From Avoscillospira_A sp052117125 (GTDB taxonomy: Bacteria; Bacillota; Clostridia; Oscillospirales; Oscillospiraceae): a DNA stretch of 64,000 nt. Shown piece by piece: positions 7,537 to 15,961 of this stretch. The DNA lies in assembly GCF_052117125.1 (NCBI RefSeq), contig NZ_JBQKJT010000005.1, positions 124,001 to 188,000 on the forward strand. The letters run 5' to 3'. The notes under the pieces are model-generated. The model saw only the letters and a program-made list of their open reading frames with translations, did not search any database and was not told the origin of the DNA. Position 1 is the first letter of the stretch. Every line of letters starts with the position of its first letter. Position numbers and translations under genes: made by a program.

Positions 7537-9318
7537 ATGTTTCAATCGAGAACCCATACCTGTAATGATCTGCGGCTCTCCGATGCCGGCAAGACGGTCA
7601 CCATTGTAGGCTGGATGGAAAACGTCCGCGAAGTGGGCGCCAATCTGGCCTTTGTGGTGGTGCGGGACTTCTACGGCACGACCCAGGTGGTGGTGGAGAC
7701 CGAAGAGATGATGCAGATCATCAAGCCCCTGAACAAGGAGTCCACCATCTCCGTGACCGGTACCGTCCGGGAGCGGGCCAGCAAGAACCCCAAGCTGCCC
7801 ACCGGCGAGATCGAAGTGGTGCCCACCAGCATTTCCGTCCTGGGCCGCTGCCGCTACAATGAGCTGCCCTTTGAGATCAACCGCAGCCGCGATGCCGACG
7901 AGACCCTCCGGCTCAAGTATCGCTATCTGGACCTGCGGAATCCTGCGGTGAAGAACAATATCATTCTGCGCTGCAACGTGGTTTCGGCTTTGCGTGCCGC
8001 CATGACCGCCCATGACTTCCTGGAGATCACCACGCCCATTCTGACGGCTTCCTCCCCCGAGGGCGCTCGCGACTATCTGGTGCCTGCCCGGAAGCATCCC
8101 GGCAAGTTCTACGCCCTGCCCCAGGCGCCCCAGCAGTTCAAGCAGCTGCTGATGACCTCCGGCTTTGACCGCTATTTCCAGATTGCCCCCTGCTTCCGCG
8201 ACGAGGACGCCCGCGGCGACCGCAGCCCCGGCGAGTTCTACCAGCTGGATATGGAAATGGCCTTTGCTACTCAGGACGACGTGTTTGCCATTCTGGAGGA
8301 TGTGCTGCCCCCCATCTTTGCCAAGTACGGCAAATACAACGTGGCGTCCTCCGCACCCTTCCGCCGTATCGGCTTCAACGAAGCTATGGAGACCTATGGT
8401 TCCGACAAGCCGGACCTGCGCATTGATCTGACGGTACAGGATGCCACCGCGTTTGCCGACTGTGGCTTTGAACCCTTTGCGGGCAATACCGTCAAGGCTG
8501 TGGTGGTCTCCGACTGCAAGCTGGCCCGGAAAGCCATCGACAAGCTGCTGGCTGAGGTGGAGGTCCAAGCGGGTAATAAAGCCTATTGGGTCAAGGTGGA
8601 CGAGAACGGCGAACTGGCCGGCGGCATTGCCAAGTTCCTCACCGGCCGCAAGGATGAACTGACCGCTGCCCTGGGCCTGAAGCCCGGCGACTTCGTGGGC
8701 TTCACTGCCGGCAAGAAAGCGGCTGCGCAGAAGACGGCCGGTGTCCTGCGGACCAAGCTGGGCTATGCCTGTGAGGGTCACATGGACAAGGAGCGCTATG
8801 AGTTCTGCTGGATTGTGGACTTCCCCATGTACGAAATCGGCGAGGAGTCCGGCGAACTGGAGTTCTGCCACAACCCCTTCTCCATGCCCAACGGCGGCCT
8901 GGAGATTCTGGAAAAGGCCGAGCGGGGCGAAATCGATCCTCTGTCCATTACGGCCTTCCAGTATGACCTGGTTTGCAACGGCGTGGAACTGTCCTCCGGC
9001 GCTGTGCGGAACCACGATCCGGAGATCATGATTAAGGCATTTGAGATGGTCCGTCTTGGCGAAGAAGACGTGAAGAGCAAGTTCCCGGCCATGTACAACG
9101 CCTTCTGCTACGGCGCGCCTCCTCATGCGGGCATCGCCCCCGGCGTGGACCGCATGGTTATGCTGCTGGCCGGCGAGGAGTCCATCCGGGAGATCATCCC
9201 CTTCCCCATGAACAAGAACGCCCAGGATATTATGATGGGCGCTCCCTCTGTCGTGGAGCAGAAGCAGCTGGACGAGCTGCACATCGCCATCACCGCCACG
9301 GAAGAAACCGCCCAATAA
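7537..9318 (+). CDS. aspS: Aspartate--tRNA ligase
   Basis: 593 residues from the ATG at 7537 (MFQSRTHTCNDLRL) behind AAGGAAGG. N-terminal OB-fold anticodon-binding domain (about 15-105), class II catalytic core with motif 1 (DFLEITTPILT), motif 2 (FRDEDARGDRSPGEFYQLD), the bacterial GAD insertion (about 290-420) and motif 3 (GIAPGVDRMVMLLAG). Whether it is discriminating (tRNA-Asp only) or also charges tRNA-Asn cannot be decided by eye. Ends just before a strong bidirectional terminator. Confidence 0.96.
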   Translation: MFQSRTHTCNDLRLSDAGKTVTIVGWMENVREVGANLAFVVVRDFYGTTQVVVETEEMMQIIKPLNKESTISVTGTVRERASKNPKLPTGEIEVVPTSISVLGRCRYNELPFEINRSRDADETLRLKYRYLDLRNPAVKNNIILRCNVVSALRAAMTAHDFLEITTPILTASSPEGARDYLVPARKHPGKFYALPQAPQQFKQLLMTSGFDRYFQIAPCFRDEDARGDRSPGEFYQLDMEMAFATQDDVFAILEDVLPPIFAKYGKYNVASSAPFRRIGFNEAMETYGSDKPDLRIDLTVQDATAFADCGFEPFAGNTVKAVVVSDCKLARKAIDKLLAEVEVQAGNKAYWVKVDENGELAGGIAKFLTGRKDELTAALGLKPGDFVGFTAGKKAAAQKTAGVLRTKLGYACEGHMDKERYEFCWIVDFPMYEIGEESGELEFCHNPFSMPNGGLEILEKAERGEIDPLSITAFQYDLVCNGVELSSGAVRNHDPEIMIKAFEMVRLGEEDVKSKFPAMYNAFCYGAPPHAGIAPGVDRMVMLLAGEESIREIIPFPMNKNAQDIMMGAPSVVEQKQLDELHIAITATEETAQ

Positions 9319-9332
9319 ATTACAACAATACG

Positions 9333-9364
9333 CGCCCGGATTTCCACGGAAATCCGGGCGTGTT
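9333..9364. terminator. Bidirectional terminator between aspS and the deacetylase gene
   Basis: A perfect 13-bp inverted repeat (CGCCCGGATTTCC at 9333-9345, GGAAATCCGGGCG at 9348-9360) between convergent genes, followed by TGTTTGT. Confidence 0.85.
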
Positions 9365-9366
9365 TG

Positions 9367-10167
9367 TCATGGCGTATCAAAGAGATGATCGAGACTTTCA
9401 AACCGGTACCCCATATCTTCCCACTTGGTCAGCAACTCGTCCAGAATGGCCGCGTTGGTGGCCGAGGTGGAGTGGAGCAGCACGACAGCGCCGTTATGGA
9501 TACGGGGAATCAGCTTCGAGAAGGCTTCCTCCCTGGTGGGCTGGTCGTCGGTATTCCAATCCACATAGGCCAGACTCCAGAATACCGTCCGATACCCCAT
9601 CTCCTTTGCCATTTGCAGATTCTCCGGGCTGTACTCGCCCTGGGGCGGCCGGTAGTACCGGGGCAGCTCCTGACCGGTGATCTCCCGGTAACTGTCTTCC
9701 ACGGCCTTTAGTTCAGCGGCAAAGGCATTCGGGTCGGAGATTTCCGACATATTTTTGTGATGGTATGTGTGATTGCCCACAATATGGCCCTCGTCCACCA
9801 TCCGCTGTACCAGTTCCGGCGCCGTTTCCAGATAGTTGCCTACCAGGAAAAAGGCTGCCGGGGCGTGATGGGCTGCCAGCACGTCAAGAATCTGCGTGGT
9901 GTACCCGTTTTCATACCCCGCGTCAAAGGTCAGATAGAGCACAGGCTCCGATGTGTCGCCCACATAGACGGCGTCATAGCCGGAGAGCGCCTCGCTGCTG
10001 ACGGTGCCGATGGGCGCTTCCCCCTCCTGCTGAAAGCTGAGGCCCCAGGAGCCGACGGGAATCGCCTTGCCGCCGCCCAGCAGCAGAAAGAGACTCAGGG
10101 CCGCCAGCAGACAGACGGTGATCAAAATCCGCTGACGGACCCGGTATTGCCAGAATTTTTTGGTCAT
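9367..10167 (-). CDS. Polysaccharide deacetylase (PdaA-like, NodB domain)
   Basis: 266 residues from the ATG at 10167; GGAGGTGG lies just upstream, so the in-frame GTG nine bases earlier is not used. An N-terminal membrane anchor (ILITVCLLAALSLFLLLGG, about 15-33) is followed by a NodB homology domain: TFDAGYENG (motif 1), HIVGNHTYHHKNM (metal-binding HxxxH-type motif 2), RPPQGEYS (motif 3) and LLHSTS (motif 5). The 'YENGYTTQILDVL' context resembles PdaA of sporulating Firmicutes, which deacetylates N-acetylmuramic acid during spore cortex muramic-lactam formation. The first motif is TFDAG rather than TFDDG, as in other PdaA-type proteins. It acts outside the membrane; the exact substrate is inferred. 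Confidence 0.85.
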   Translation of the reverse strand: MTKKFWQYRVRQRILITVCLLAALSLFLLLGGGKAIPVGSWGLSFQQEGEAPIGTVSSEALSGYDAVYVGDTSEPVLYLTFDAGYENGYTTQILDVLAAHHAPAAFFLVGNYLETAPELVQRMVDEGHIVGNHTYHHKNMSEISDPNAFAAELKAVEDSYREITGQELPRYYRPPQGEYSPENLQMAKEMGYRTVFWSLAYVDWNTDDQPTREEAFSKLIPRIHNGAVVLLHSTSATNAAILDELLTKWEDMGYRFESLDHLFDTP

Positions 10168-10310
10168 GCCAACCACCTCCCCTCTATCCTATGGGACAGG
10201 TTGCCGGGGTAGACACGAAATCTGATACCATAAAATAATATAAAATTGGATATTCCATACAGTCAGTTGGGACGGTACAATGGGACCTAGAACCAAAGGA
10301 GGAAGGACCC

Positions 10311-11153
10311 ATGAAACGTATCATCACCATCCAGGACATTTCCTGCCTGGGCAAATGCTCCCTGACCGTGGCCCTGCCCGTCATTTCCGCCATGGGCGTG
10401 GAATGCGCCATTTTGCCCACGGCGGTGCTGTCCACCCACACCATGTTCCAGAATTTCACCTGCAAGGACCTGACAGACCAGATTGGACCCATTGCCCACC
10501 ACTGGAAGCAGGAAAATATTCGCTTTGACGCCATCTACACAGGGTATCTGGCTTCTGCCGAGCAGATTGACGACGTGTGCCGCTTCTTTGACCAGTTTAA
10601 AACCGAGGACAATTTTATTTTCGTGGACCCGGTCATGGCGGATAACGGCAAACTCTACGCCGCCTTTGACGAAGCGTTTCCCAGGGAAATGGCAAAAGTC
10701 TGCGCCAAAGCCGATATCATTGTGCCCAATCTGACGGAGGCGTCGCTGCTGACCGGTCTCCCCTACCGCACCGATTACGATGAGGGCTATCTGAAAGAGC
10801 TGTTGCAGGGGCTGGCATCCTTGGGGCCCCGTCATGTGGTCGTCACCGGCGTGCGGCCTGCTGAAGGCCGTGTAGGTGTCATGGCCTACGATCAGAAGAC
10901 CGGCGAGACCTTTACCTACTATAATGAACTGCTGCCAGTCTCCTACCACGGCACCGGCGACATTTTTGCCTCCACCTGTGTTGGCGGACTGATGAATGGG
11001 CTGGATTTGGGACAGGCGCTGACCCTGGCCGCCGACTACACCCGCCGTACCATCGACGTTACCACCCATACCCCTGATTCCAATTGGTATGGCGTGGAAT
11101 TTGAGCGTGCCATTCCCGATTTGCTGGAGCATCTAAAAAGATTGAAAGGCTAA
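10311..11153 (+). CDS. pdxY: Pyridoxamine/pyridoxal kinase (PdxY type)
   Basis: 280 residues behind AAAGGAGGAAGG. A ribokinase-fold kinase that phosphorylates pyridoxal or pyridoxamine in B6 salvage. The N-terminus (IQDISCLGKCSLTVALPVISAMGV) is typical of PdxY/PdxK, FVDPVMADNGKLY (about 104-116) lies at the substrate site, VPNLTEASLLTGL follows, and YHGTGDIFAS (about 216-225) carries the anion-hole and catalytic Asp. Stands alone; the downstream permease has its own promoter. Confidence 0.9.
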   Translation: MKRIITIQDISCLGKCSLTVALPVISAMGVECAILPTAVLSTHTMFQNFTCKDLTDQIGPIAHHWKQENIRFDAIYTGYLASAEQIDDVCRFFDQFKTEDNFIFVDPVMADNGKLYAAFDEAFPREMAKVCAKADIIVPNLTEASLLTGLPYRTDYDEGYLKELLQGLASLGPRHVVVTGVRPAEGRVGVMAYDQKTGETFTYYNELLPVSYHGTGDIFASTCVGGLMNGLDLGQALTLAADYTRRTIDVTTHTPDSNWYGVEFERAIPDLLEHLKRLKG

Positions 11154-11164
11154 CAAATTTTTTG

Positions 11165-11193
11165 TTTGCCTTTTACAAAATTTGTGGTAGAAT
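11165..11193 (+). promoter_or_regulatory. Sigma-A-type promoter of the purine permease gene
   Basis: TTGCCT (11166-11171), 16-bp spacing and TAGAAT (11188-11193). The leader of about 50 bases is too short for a purine riboswitch and none was recognised. Confidence 0.6.
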
Positions 11194-11248
11194 AGGAATA
11201 GAAGTGGTGCAAACCAACAAAAACGCCCCACAGGAAAGGAGCGCTGAC

Positions 11249-12613
11249 ATGGAGAAGCGCAACAGAGACACTCTATTCCAGTTCACGGGCCGGCCACCGA
11301 TGGGTGCTGCCCTTTCCCTGGCCTTGCAGCATCTGGTGGCAATGATTGTCGGCTGTGTGACGCCGGCGATTATCGTTGCCAACGCGGTAGGGATGCCCCA
11401 CTACCAACAGGTGTTGCTGATCCAATCCTCCCTGGTGGTATCAGCCCTGTCAACGCTGCTGCAGCTGTTTCCCGTAGGCCCCAAGGCGATGAGGCTGGGC
11501 GCCGGTCTGCCGGTGATCTTGGGTGTCAGCTTTGCCTATGTTCCCAGTATGCAGGCCATTGCCAGTGGCGGCGGCGGTGTGGCGGCGATTGCCGGAGCCA
11601 TGGTGGTGGGCGGTATCGTGGCCTTGATTGTGGGACTTGCGGTGGATAAAATCCGCGTTCTGTTCCCGCCGGTCATTACCGGTACCGTGGTCTTTACCAT
11701 CGGCCTGTCCCTCTACCCCACGGCCATCAACTATATGGCCGGCGGTACCGGCAACACGGCGGAGGCTGTCGCGGCGGCTGGCCTGCCCGAGTCCATGATC
11801 TACGGCTCCTGGCAGAACTGGCTGGTGGCTGCGGCAACACTGATTGCGGTTATGGTACTGAATCAGAAAGGCAAGGGCATCTGCAAGCTGGCGTCCATTT
11901 TGCTGGGTATGGTGTTCGGCTATATTCTGTCGGCGTTTTTTGGCATGGTGAGCTTTGATAAGGTGGGGCAGGCGGCCTGGTTTGCTCTGCCGGAAATATT
12001 GCCCTTTGGCATCACCTTTGAGCCGTCGGCCTGTATTGCCATTGGGTTGCTGTTTGCCATCAACGCCATTCAGGCCATCGGCGATTTTACTGCCACTACA
12101 GTAGGTGGCCTGGATCGTCAGCCTACCAATGCAGAGCTGCGGGGCGGCATTACGGCCTACGGCATCACCAATATTATCGGGGCCTGTCTGGGTGGCCTGC
12201 CCACGGCTACCTATTCCCAGAACGTGGGTATCGTCACCACCAACAAGGTCGTCAACCGGACGGTGTTTACACTGGCGGCGGCATTTCTGCTGCTGGCCGG
12301 CGTTTCGCCCAAGTTTTCGGCGCTGCTGACCACCATTCCCCAGTGTGTCCTGGGTGGCGCTACTATTACCGTATTTTCTACCATTGCCATGACCGGTATG
12401 AAGCTCATTGCCTCGGCCAAGCTGGACGCTCGTAACACCACCATTGTCGGACTCAGCGCCGCGCTGGGCGTGGGCATCTCCCAGTCCTCTGCAGCATTGA
12501 GCCAGTTCCCCGAAAGCGTGGCTATGATTTTCGGCAAGAGCCCTGTGGTCATTGCCACCATTCTGGCTGTGGTTCTGAACCTGCTGCTGCCGAAAGAGCA
12601 GAAAGAATCCTGA
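11249..12613 (+). CDS. NCS2-family nucleobase (xanthine/uracil type) permease
   Basis: 454 residues from the ATG at 11249 (MEKRNRDTLF) behind GGAAAGGAG. About 12-14 transmembrane segments with the nucleobase-ascorbate transporter pattern: LQHLVAMIVGCVTPAII near the N-terminus, the central signature around GDFTATTVGG (about 282-291), and TYSQNVGIVTTNKVVNR (about 325-341). This arrangement is closer to xanthine/urate permeases (PbuX/PucK) than to uracil permease UraA. It would import a purine base with H+ or Na+. Ends just before a strong terminator shared with the convergent DUF1576 gene. Confidence 0.88.
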   Translation: MEKRNRDTLFQFTGRPPMGAALSLALQHLVAMIVGCVTPAIIVANAVGMPHYQQVLLIQSSLVVSALSTLLQLFPVGPKAMRLGAGLPVILGVSFAYVPSMQAIASGGGGVAAIAGAMVVGGIVALIVGLAVDKIRVLFPPVITGTVVFTIGLSLYPTAINYMAGGTGNTAEAVAAAGLPESMIYGSWQNWLVAAATLIAVMVLNQKGKGICKLASILLGMVFGYILSAFFGMVSFDKVGQAAWFALPEILPFGITFEPSACIAIGLLFAINAIQAIGDFTATTVGGLDRQPTNAELRGGITAYGITNIIGACLGGLPTATYSQNVGIVTTNKVVNRTVFTLAAAFLLLAGVSPKFSALLTTIPQCVLGGATITVFSTIAMTGMKLIASAKLDARNTTIVGLSAALGVGISQSSAALSQFPESVAMIFGKSPVVIATILAVVLNLLLPKEQKES

Positions 12614-12621
12614 TGATACAT

Positions 12622-12663
12622 AAAAAAACCACCTGAAATCATCGATTTCGGGTGGTTTTTTTG
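12622..12663. terminator. Bidirectional terminator
   Basis: AAAAAAACCACCTGAAAT and ATTTCGGGTGGTTTTTT flank a short loop; A and T tracts on both sides serve both convergent genes. Confidence 0.9.
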
Positions 12664-12668
12664 CGATA

Positions 12669-13943
12669 TTACAAGCTCAGGTCGCTATTGGCACGGGCAC
12701 GGCGGTCAATCAAGGACTGAATGACCGGAACCAGAATGATAGCCACCAGACCGCCGGCAAATCCGTTGTTATAAAGGTTCATACCACTGTTGATCATGCC
12801 CACGTTGAGGGCCACCGATGAATGCAGATACCCGGCAATGATACCGGCAATGATGCCGAATTCTCCGGCAATGGGTGCCAGAGTCGTAGAAAACAGGAAC
12901 GCCAGGGTACAGCTGGGATCGGTAATGCTCCAATTTTTCGTCAGGCTGCCCAGGTATACACCGGCCATGATGGGCAGAATATTGCGGATGTGCTTGCCGG
13001 TGGCGGAGAAGCCCACAATGGTGAAGATACCGCCAATGGTAGGACCGTTGATATCGCCGCCTACGGCCAACAGCAGCAGCGTGGCCACCATGCCGTTGAT
13101 GCCCATATTAAAGTAGACGCAGGCAGGGCCAAATACTTTGAAATAGTCCATATGGGACGTGCCGCTGGTTTGCAGCAGCATTCGATAGCCCACCAAAACC
13201 TCCTGCCGGTGGAAAATCAGCGGCAGAAGTATCCAGACTGCAAATAGACCCAGAAGGATGCGGCCGAAGAGTAAATCATACTCGGTGGCCCAGATCAGTC
13301 GGGACTGAATGGTGATGTCAAAGGAACGGAACAGGGACACCACCACCGTCGCAATGATCCCGCAGGCCAGACCCACATTGTACAGGGAATAGCCCTTGTG
13401 GGCGTAATAGGTGTGGGTGGAAAGGGGCGGCAGAATAAAGCCGAGCAGCAAGCCTGTGGCGCCGCAGAGCAGCAATCGCGCCGGTAATGGCAGCGTGGCA
13501 ATGTGCATGATCTGTGTAATAATGGGAGATAGCGAGGTGCCGTACAGCCCCACGTACAGGTATTTGGTGATGCTGACCCGGTGAAAGCGGGCGTACAGAC
13601 AAACGCCCAGCATAATAGCCCAGATATTGAGAATGTTTTTCCCGAACAGAGAAAATCCAAATAACAGAGCTGTGGAGGTAATGGTATGCCCGTCAAATTC
13701 CATGCCCAGTAAATAGATGATTAAGATGCAGAGCAAGGTGGAGACACTGGCGTTGAATAGGGCCGCGCCAGGACCGCCTACCACAAAGTAGTCGGTGATG
13801 AGAAAGTCGGGGCTTACCACAATGGCCACCAGACCCTGTAGAATCTCGTTAAAGGGTTGGATACAAAAAGAGATAATCAGAAAATACAGAGGAGACAGGG
13901 AAAGCAGCAAAAATCTGCGCCTGCGATAGAATTCATGTTGCAT
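12669..13943 (-). CDS. DUF1576 multi-pass membrane protein
   Basis: 424 residues behind AAGGAG. At least ten hydrophobic segments, in two related halves (e.g. 'GGPGAALFNASVSTLLCILIIY' near 57 and 'FGPACVYFNMGINGMVATLLLL' near 270), with repeated 'FGFSLFGKN' / 'VGFSATGKH' motifs that suggest an internal duplication typical of transporters. This is the pattern of the DUF1576 family found in clostridia, whose substrate is unknown. Basic C-terminal end (SLIDRRARANSDLSL). No functional clue from neighbours: it is convergent with the purine permease and followed upstream by an unrelated MCP. Confidence 0.8.
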   Translation of the reverse strand: MQHEFYRRRRFLLLSLSPLYFLIISFCIQPFNEILQGLVAIVVSPDFLITDYFVVGGPGAALFNASVSTLLCILIIYLLGMEFDGHTITSTALLFGFSLFGKNILNIWAIMLGVCLYARFHRVSITKYLYVGLYGTSLSPIITQIMHIATLPLPARLLLCGATGLLLGFILPPLSTHTYYAHKGYSLYNVGLACGIIATVVVSLFRSFDITIQSRLIWATEYDLLFGRILLGLFAVWILLPLIFHRQEVLVGYRMLLQTSGTSHMDYFKVFGPACVYFNMGINGMVATLLLLAVGGDINGPTIGGIFTIVGFSATGKHIRNILPIMAGVYLGSLTKNWSITDPSCTLAFLFSTTLAPIAGEFGIIAGIIAGYLHSSVALNVGMINSGMNLYNNGFAGGLVAIILVPVIQSLIDRRARANSDLSL

Positions 13944-14073
13944 CGGAACAACTCCTTGCCGTCAGAGTTTTGGATCAGAATTATAAATATGCCAAATGGC
14001 CGACAATAATACGGCAAAAATGGACGTTTCTCATGGAAAAAGCATACCATAAAATTATAACGTGTGCAATAAA

Positions 14074-14110
14074 AGAATCAGCCCGGGGGATGCGGTCGCA
14101 TCCCCCGGGC
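14074..14110 (-). terminator. Terminator of the hemerythrin-EAL-MCP operon
   Basis: A perfect 14-bp stem GCCCGGGGGATGCG (14081-14094) / CGCATCCCCCGGGC (14097-14110); read leftward it is followed by TGATTCTTTTATT. Confidence 0.85.
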
Positions 14111-14125
14111 CTGGGTATCCTGGAA

Positions 14126-15895
14126 TCAATATTTGTCGGAAACATAACCAGCGGTCTGGAACCCGCGAACGGCACAGTCGCGGGAATCCGCTGCGGCAGC
14201 GGACGTGGCAGGCACACCCTTGAGACGGAACTGGTCCAGCAGATTCTTCATGAGAGAGGCCTGGCTGGACAGCTCCTGGCTGGCAGCAGCGCTCTCCTCG
14301 GCGGTGGCGGAGTTGGTCTGCACCACGCTGGAAATCTGATCGATGCCCACAGAGATCTGGGAGATGGCATCAGCCTGCTCACTGGAAGCATGGGCAATCT
14401 TTTCGATCATGGTCAGAATATCCTCCGCAGAGGTGGCAACATCGTTGAACGCCGTGTCGGTGCGATGGGCGATATCTTCACCGCGGGAAACATGCTGTAG
14501 GGAGTTCTTAATGAGACCGGTAGTCTCCTGAGCTGCGTCAGCCGACTTCTGGGCCAGGGAACGGACCTCATCGGCCACCACGGCAAAGCCCTTACCGGCG
14601 TTGCCCGCACGAGCGGCCTCCACAGCGGCGTTGAGGGCCAGAATATTGGTCTGGAACGCAATATCGTCAATGACCTTGATGATGCTCTGAATATTGTTGG
14701 AGGCGGCGGCAATATCCCGGATGGCGCTGAGCAGCTGGGCCATTTCCTCCTTGCCGCGGGTGACGGTTTCGCGGGCCGTCTGACCCAACTGGTTGGCCTT
14801 GCGGGAGAATTCGGCGGTGTCGTTGATCCGGCTGGTGATTTCGCTGATGGCGGCGGACAGCTCTTCGACGCTGCTGGCCTGCTCCGTGGCACCCTGGGCC
14901 AGGGCTTGGGCACCGTCAGCCACCTGATCGGAACCGGCATTCACCTGAGCGGCAGAGGTACCCAGGTCACCCAAAGCCACACAGAGTTTGTCCTGGAAGT
15001 TCTCAATGGAGTGCTGAATATTGGCAAAGTCGCCCTGGAACGGCAGCGGACACTCGTAGGAGAAGTTGCCGCTGGCAAACTCGCTCATGCCGTAGTCAAT
15101 GGCGGAAATGTACTTGTTCAGCTCGCTGAAGGAGAAGTTCAGGCGTCTGGCCACCTTGCCAAATTCATTGGCGCCGTCATATTCCACATGGGCGTTGAGC
15201 TTGCCCTGGGACAGGTCATCGGCGGCCTTGTAAATCTGACTGAGCACATTGTTGAGCTGATAGGTGGTGTTAAAGGCCACATACAGGCTGATGCCCAGCG
15301 CCAGGACAAAGAAGACAATCAGAACGATGATAAATACACGCAGATTGTTCATTACCGTTGTTTCCTGGGCGGACTCGAGGCTGGAGACGGAGCTGTCCAG
15401 CTCTTCGGAAATGGACCGCAGCTCAGCCAGCGCAGGAGAACATTCATTGATCACGGCGTCAGCGGCTTCCGTCACATTGCCTTCCTCCACATGCTCCATA
15501 ACATGAGAGGCGATGGCGGTCCAATTATCAAATGCGTTTTGGTATTTCTGCGACAATCCATCGGCGGTGCCGTGGATCTCGGCAAACAGGTCAATATTTT
15601 TCTGCACTTCCTCCAGACTGCTCTGGACACTGGACTTCAGCTGGGGAATGGATTGCGTATCGTTCACAGAAAGCGCAATAATCATTTCCCGCAGATCGCG
15701 GGCGGCAGAGTTGATGGCAATCCGACAGTCCTTGACCGCGGTAGAGGAGGCGATGATCTGATTGGTCAAAACATTCGTATTGGCACGAATGTTGAGCAGA
15801 CCCGCGACACCCAGGGCACAAATAATGGTTGCCAAAACGATAATGGTTGAAAAAATGGTCAACAGATACGTTTTAATTTTTGTTTTGTGAAACAT
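14126..15895 (-). CDS. Methyl-accepting chemotaxis protein
   Basis: 589 residues. TM1 at about 9-33, a periplasm-facing sensor region of about 160 residues rich in helices (four-helix-bundle type), TM2 at about 190-212 (VFIIVLIVFFVLALGISLYV), HAMP about 213-265, and a long coiled-coil signalling domain whose tip reads DDIAFQTNILALNAAVEAARAG, the canonical hairpin that contacts CheA/CheW. The extreme C-terminus (RDCAVRGFQTAGYVSDKY) has no obvious CheR pentapeptide. Ligand unknown. Last gene of a leftward group with a di-iron hemerythrin and an EAL protein, which points to oxygen or redox input. The cheABRW partners lie at 49-53 kb. Confidence 0.95.
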   Translation of the reverse strand: MFHKTKIKTYLLTIFSTIIVLATIICALGVAGLLNIRANTNVLTNQIIASSTAVKDCRIAINSAARDLREMIIALSVNDTQSIPQLKSSVQSSLEEVQKNIDLFAEIHGTADGLSQKYQNAFDNWTAIASHVMEHVEEGNVTEAADAVINECSPALAELRSISEELDSSVSSLESAQETTVMNNLRVFIIVLIVFFVLALGISLYVAFNTTYQLNNVLSQIYKAADDLSQGKLNAHVEYDGANEFGKVARRLNFSFSELNKYISAIDYGMSEFASGNFSYECPLPFQGDFANIQHSIENFQDKLCVALGDLGTSAAQVNAGSDQVADGAQALAQGATEQASSVEELSAAISEITSRINDTAEFSRKANQLGQTARETVTRGKEEMAQLLSAIRDIAAASNNIQSIIKVIDDIAFQTNILALNAAVEAARAGNAGKGFAVVADEVRSLAQKSADAAQETTGLIKNSLQHVSRGEDIAHRTDTAFNDVATSAEDILTMIEKIAHASSEQADAISQISVGIDQISSVVQTNSATAEESAAASQELSSQASLMKNLLDQFRLKGVPATSAAAADSRDCAVRGFQTAGYVSDKY

Positions 15896-15961
15896 ACAGG
15901 CTCCTCCTCATTTTTTGTCTTGCGAACAGTGCCGTTCTGCGACGGCGGGACAGTGGGATGC

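Noticed and set aside
7468..9315. Long leftward open frame (615 codons) opposite aspS
   Set aside because: Shadow of a GC-rich gene: residue content is skewed to His/Gly/Val, no ribosome site, and aspS on the other strand is certain.
11194..11248. Purine riboswitch before the NCS2 permease
   Set aside because: The leader is about 55 bases and lacks the conserved purine aptamer core.
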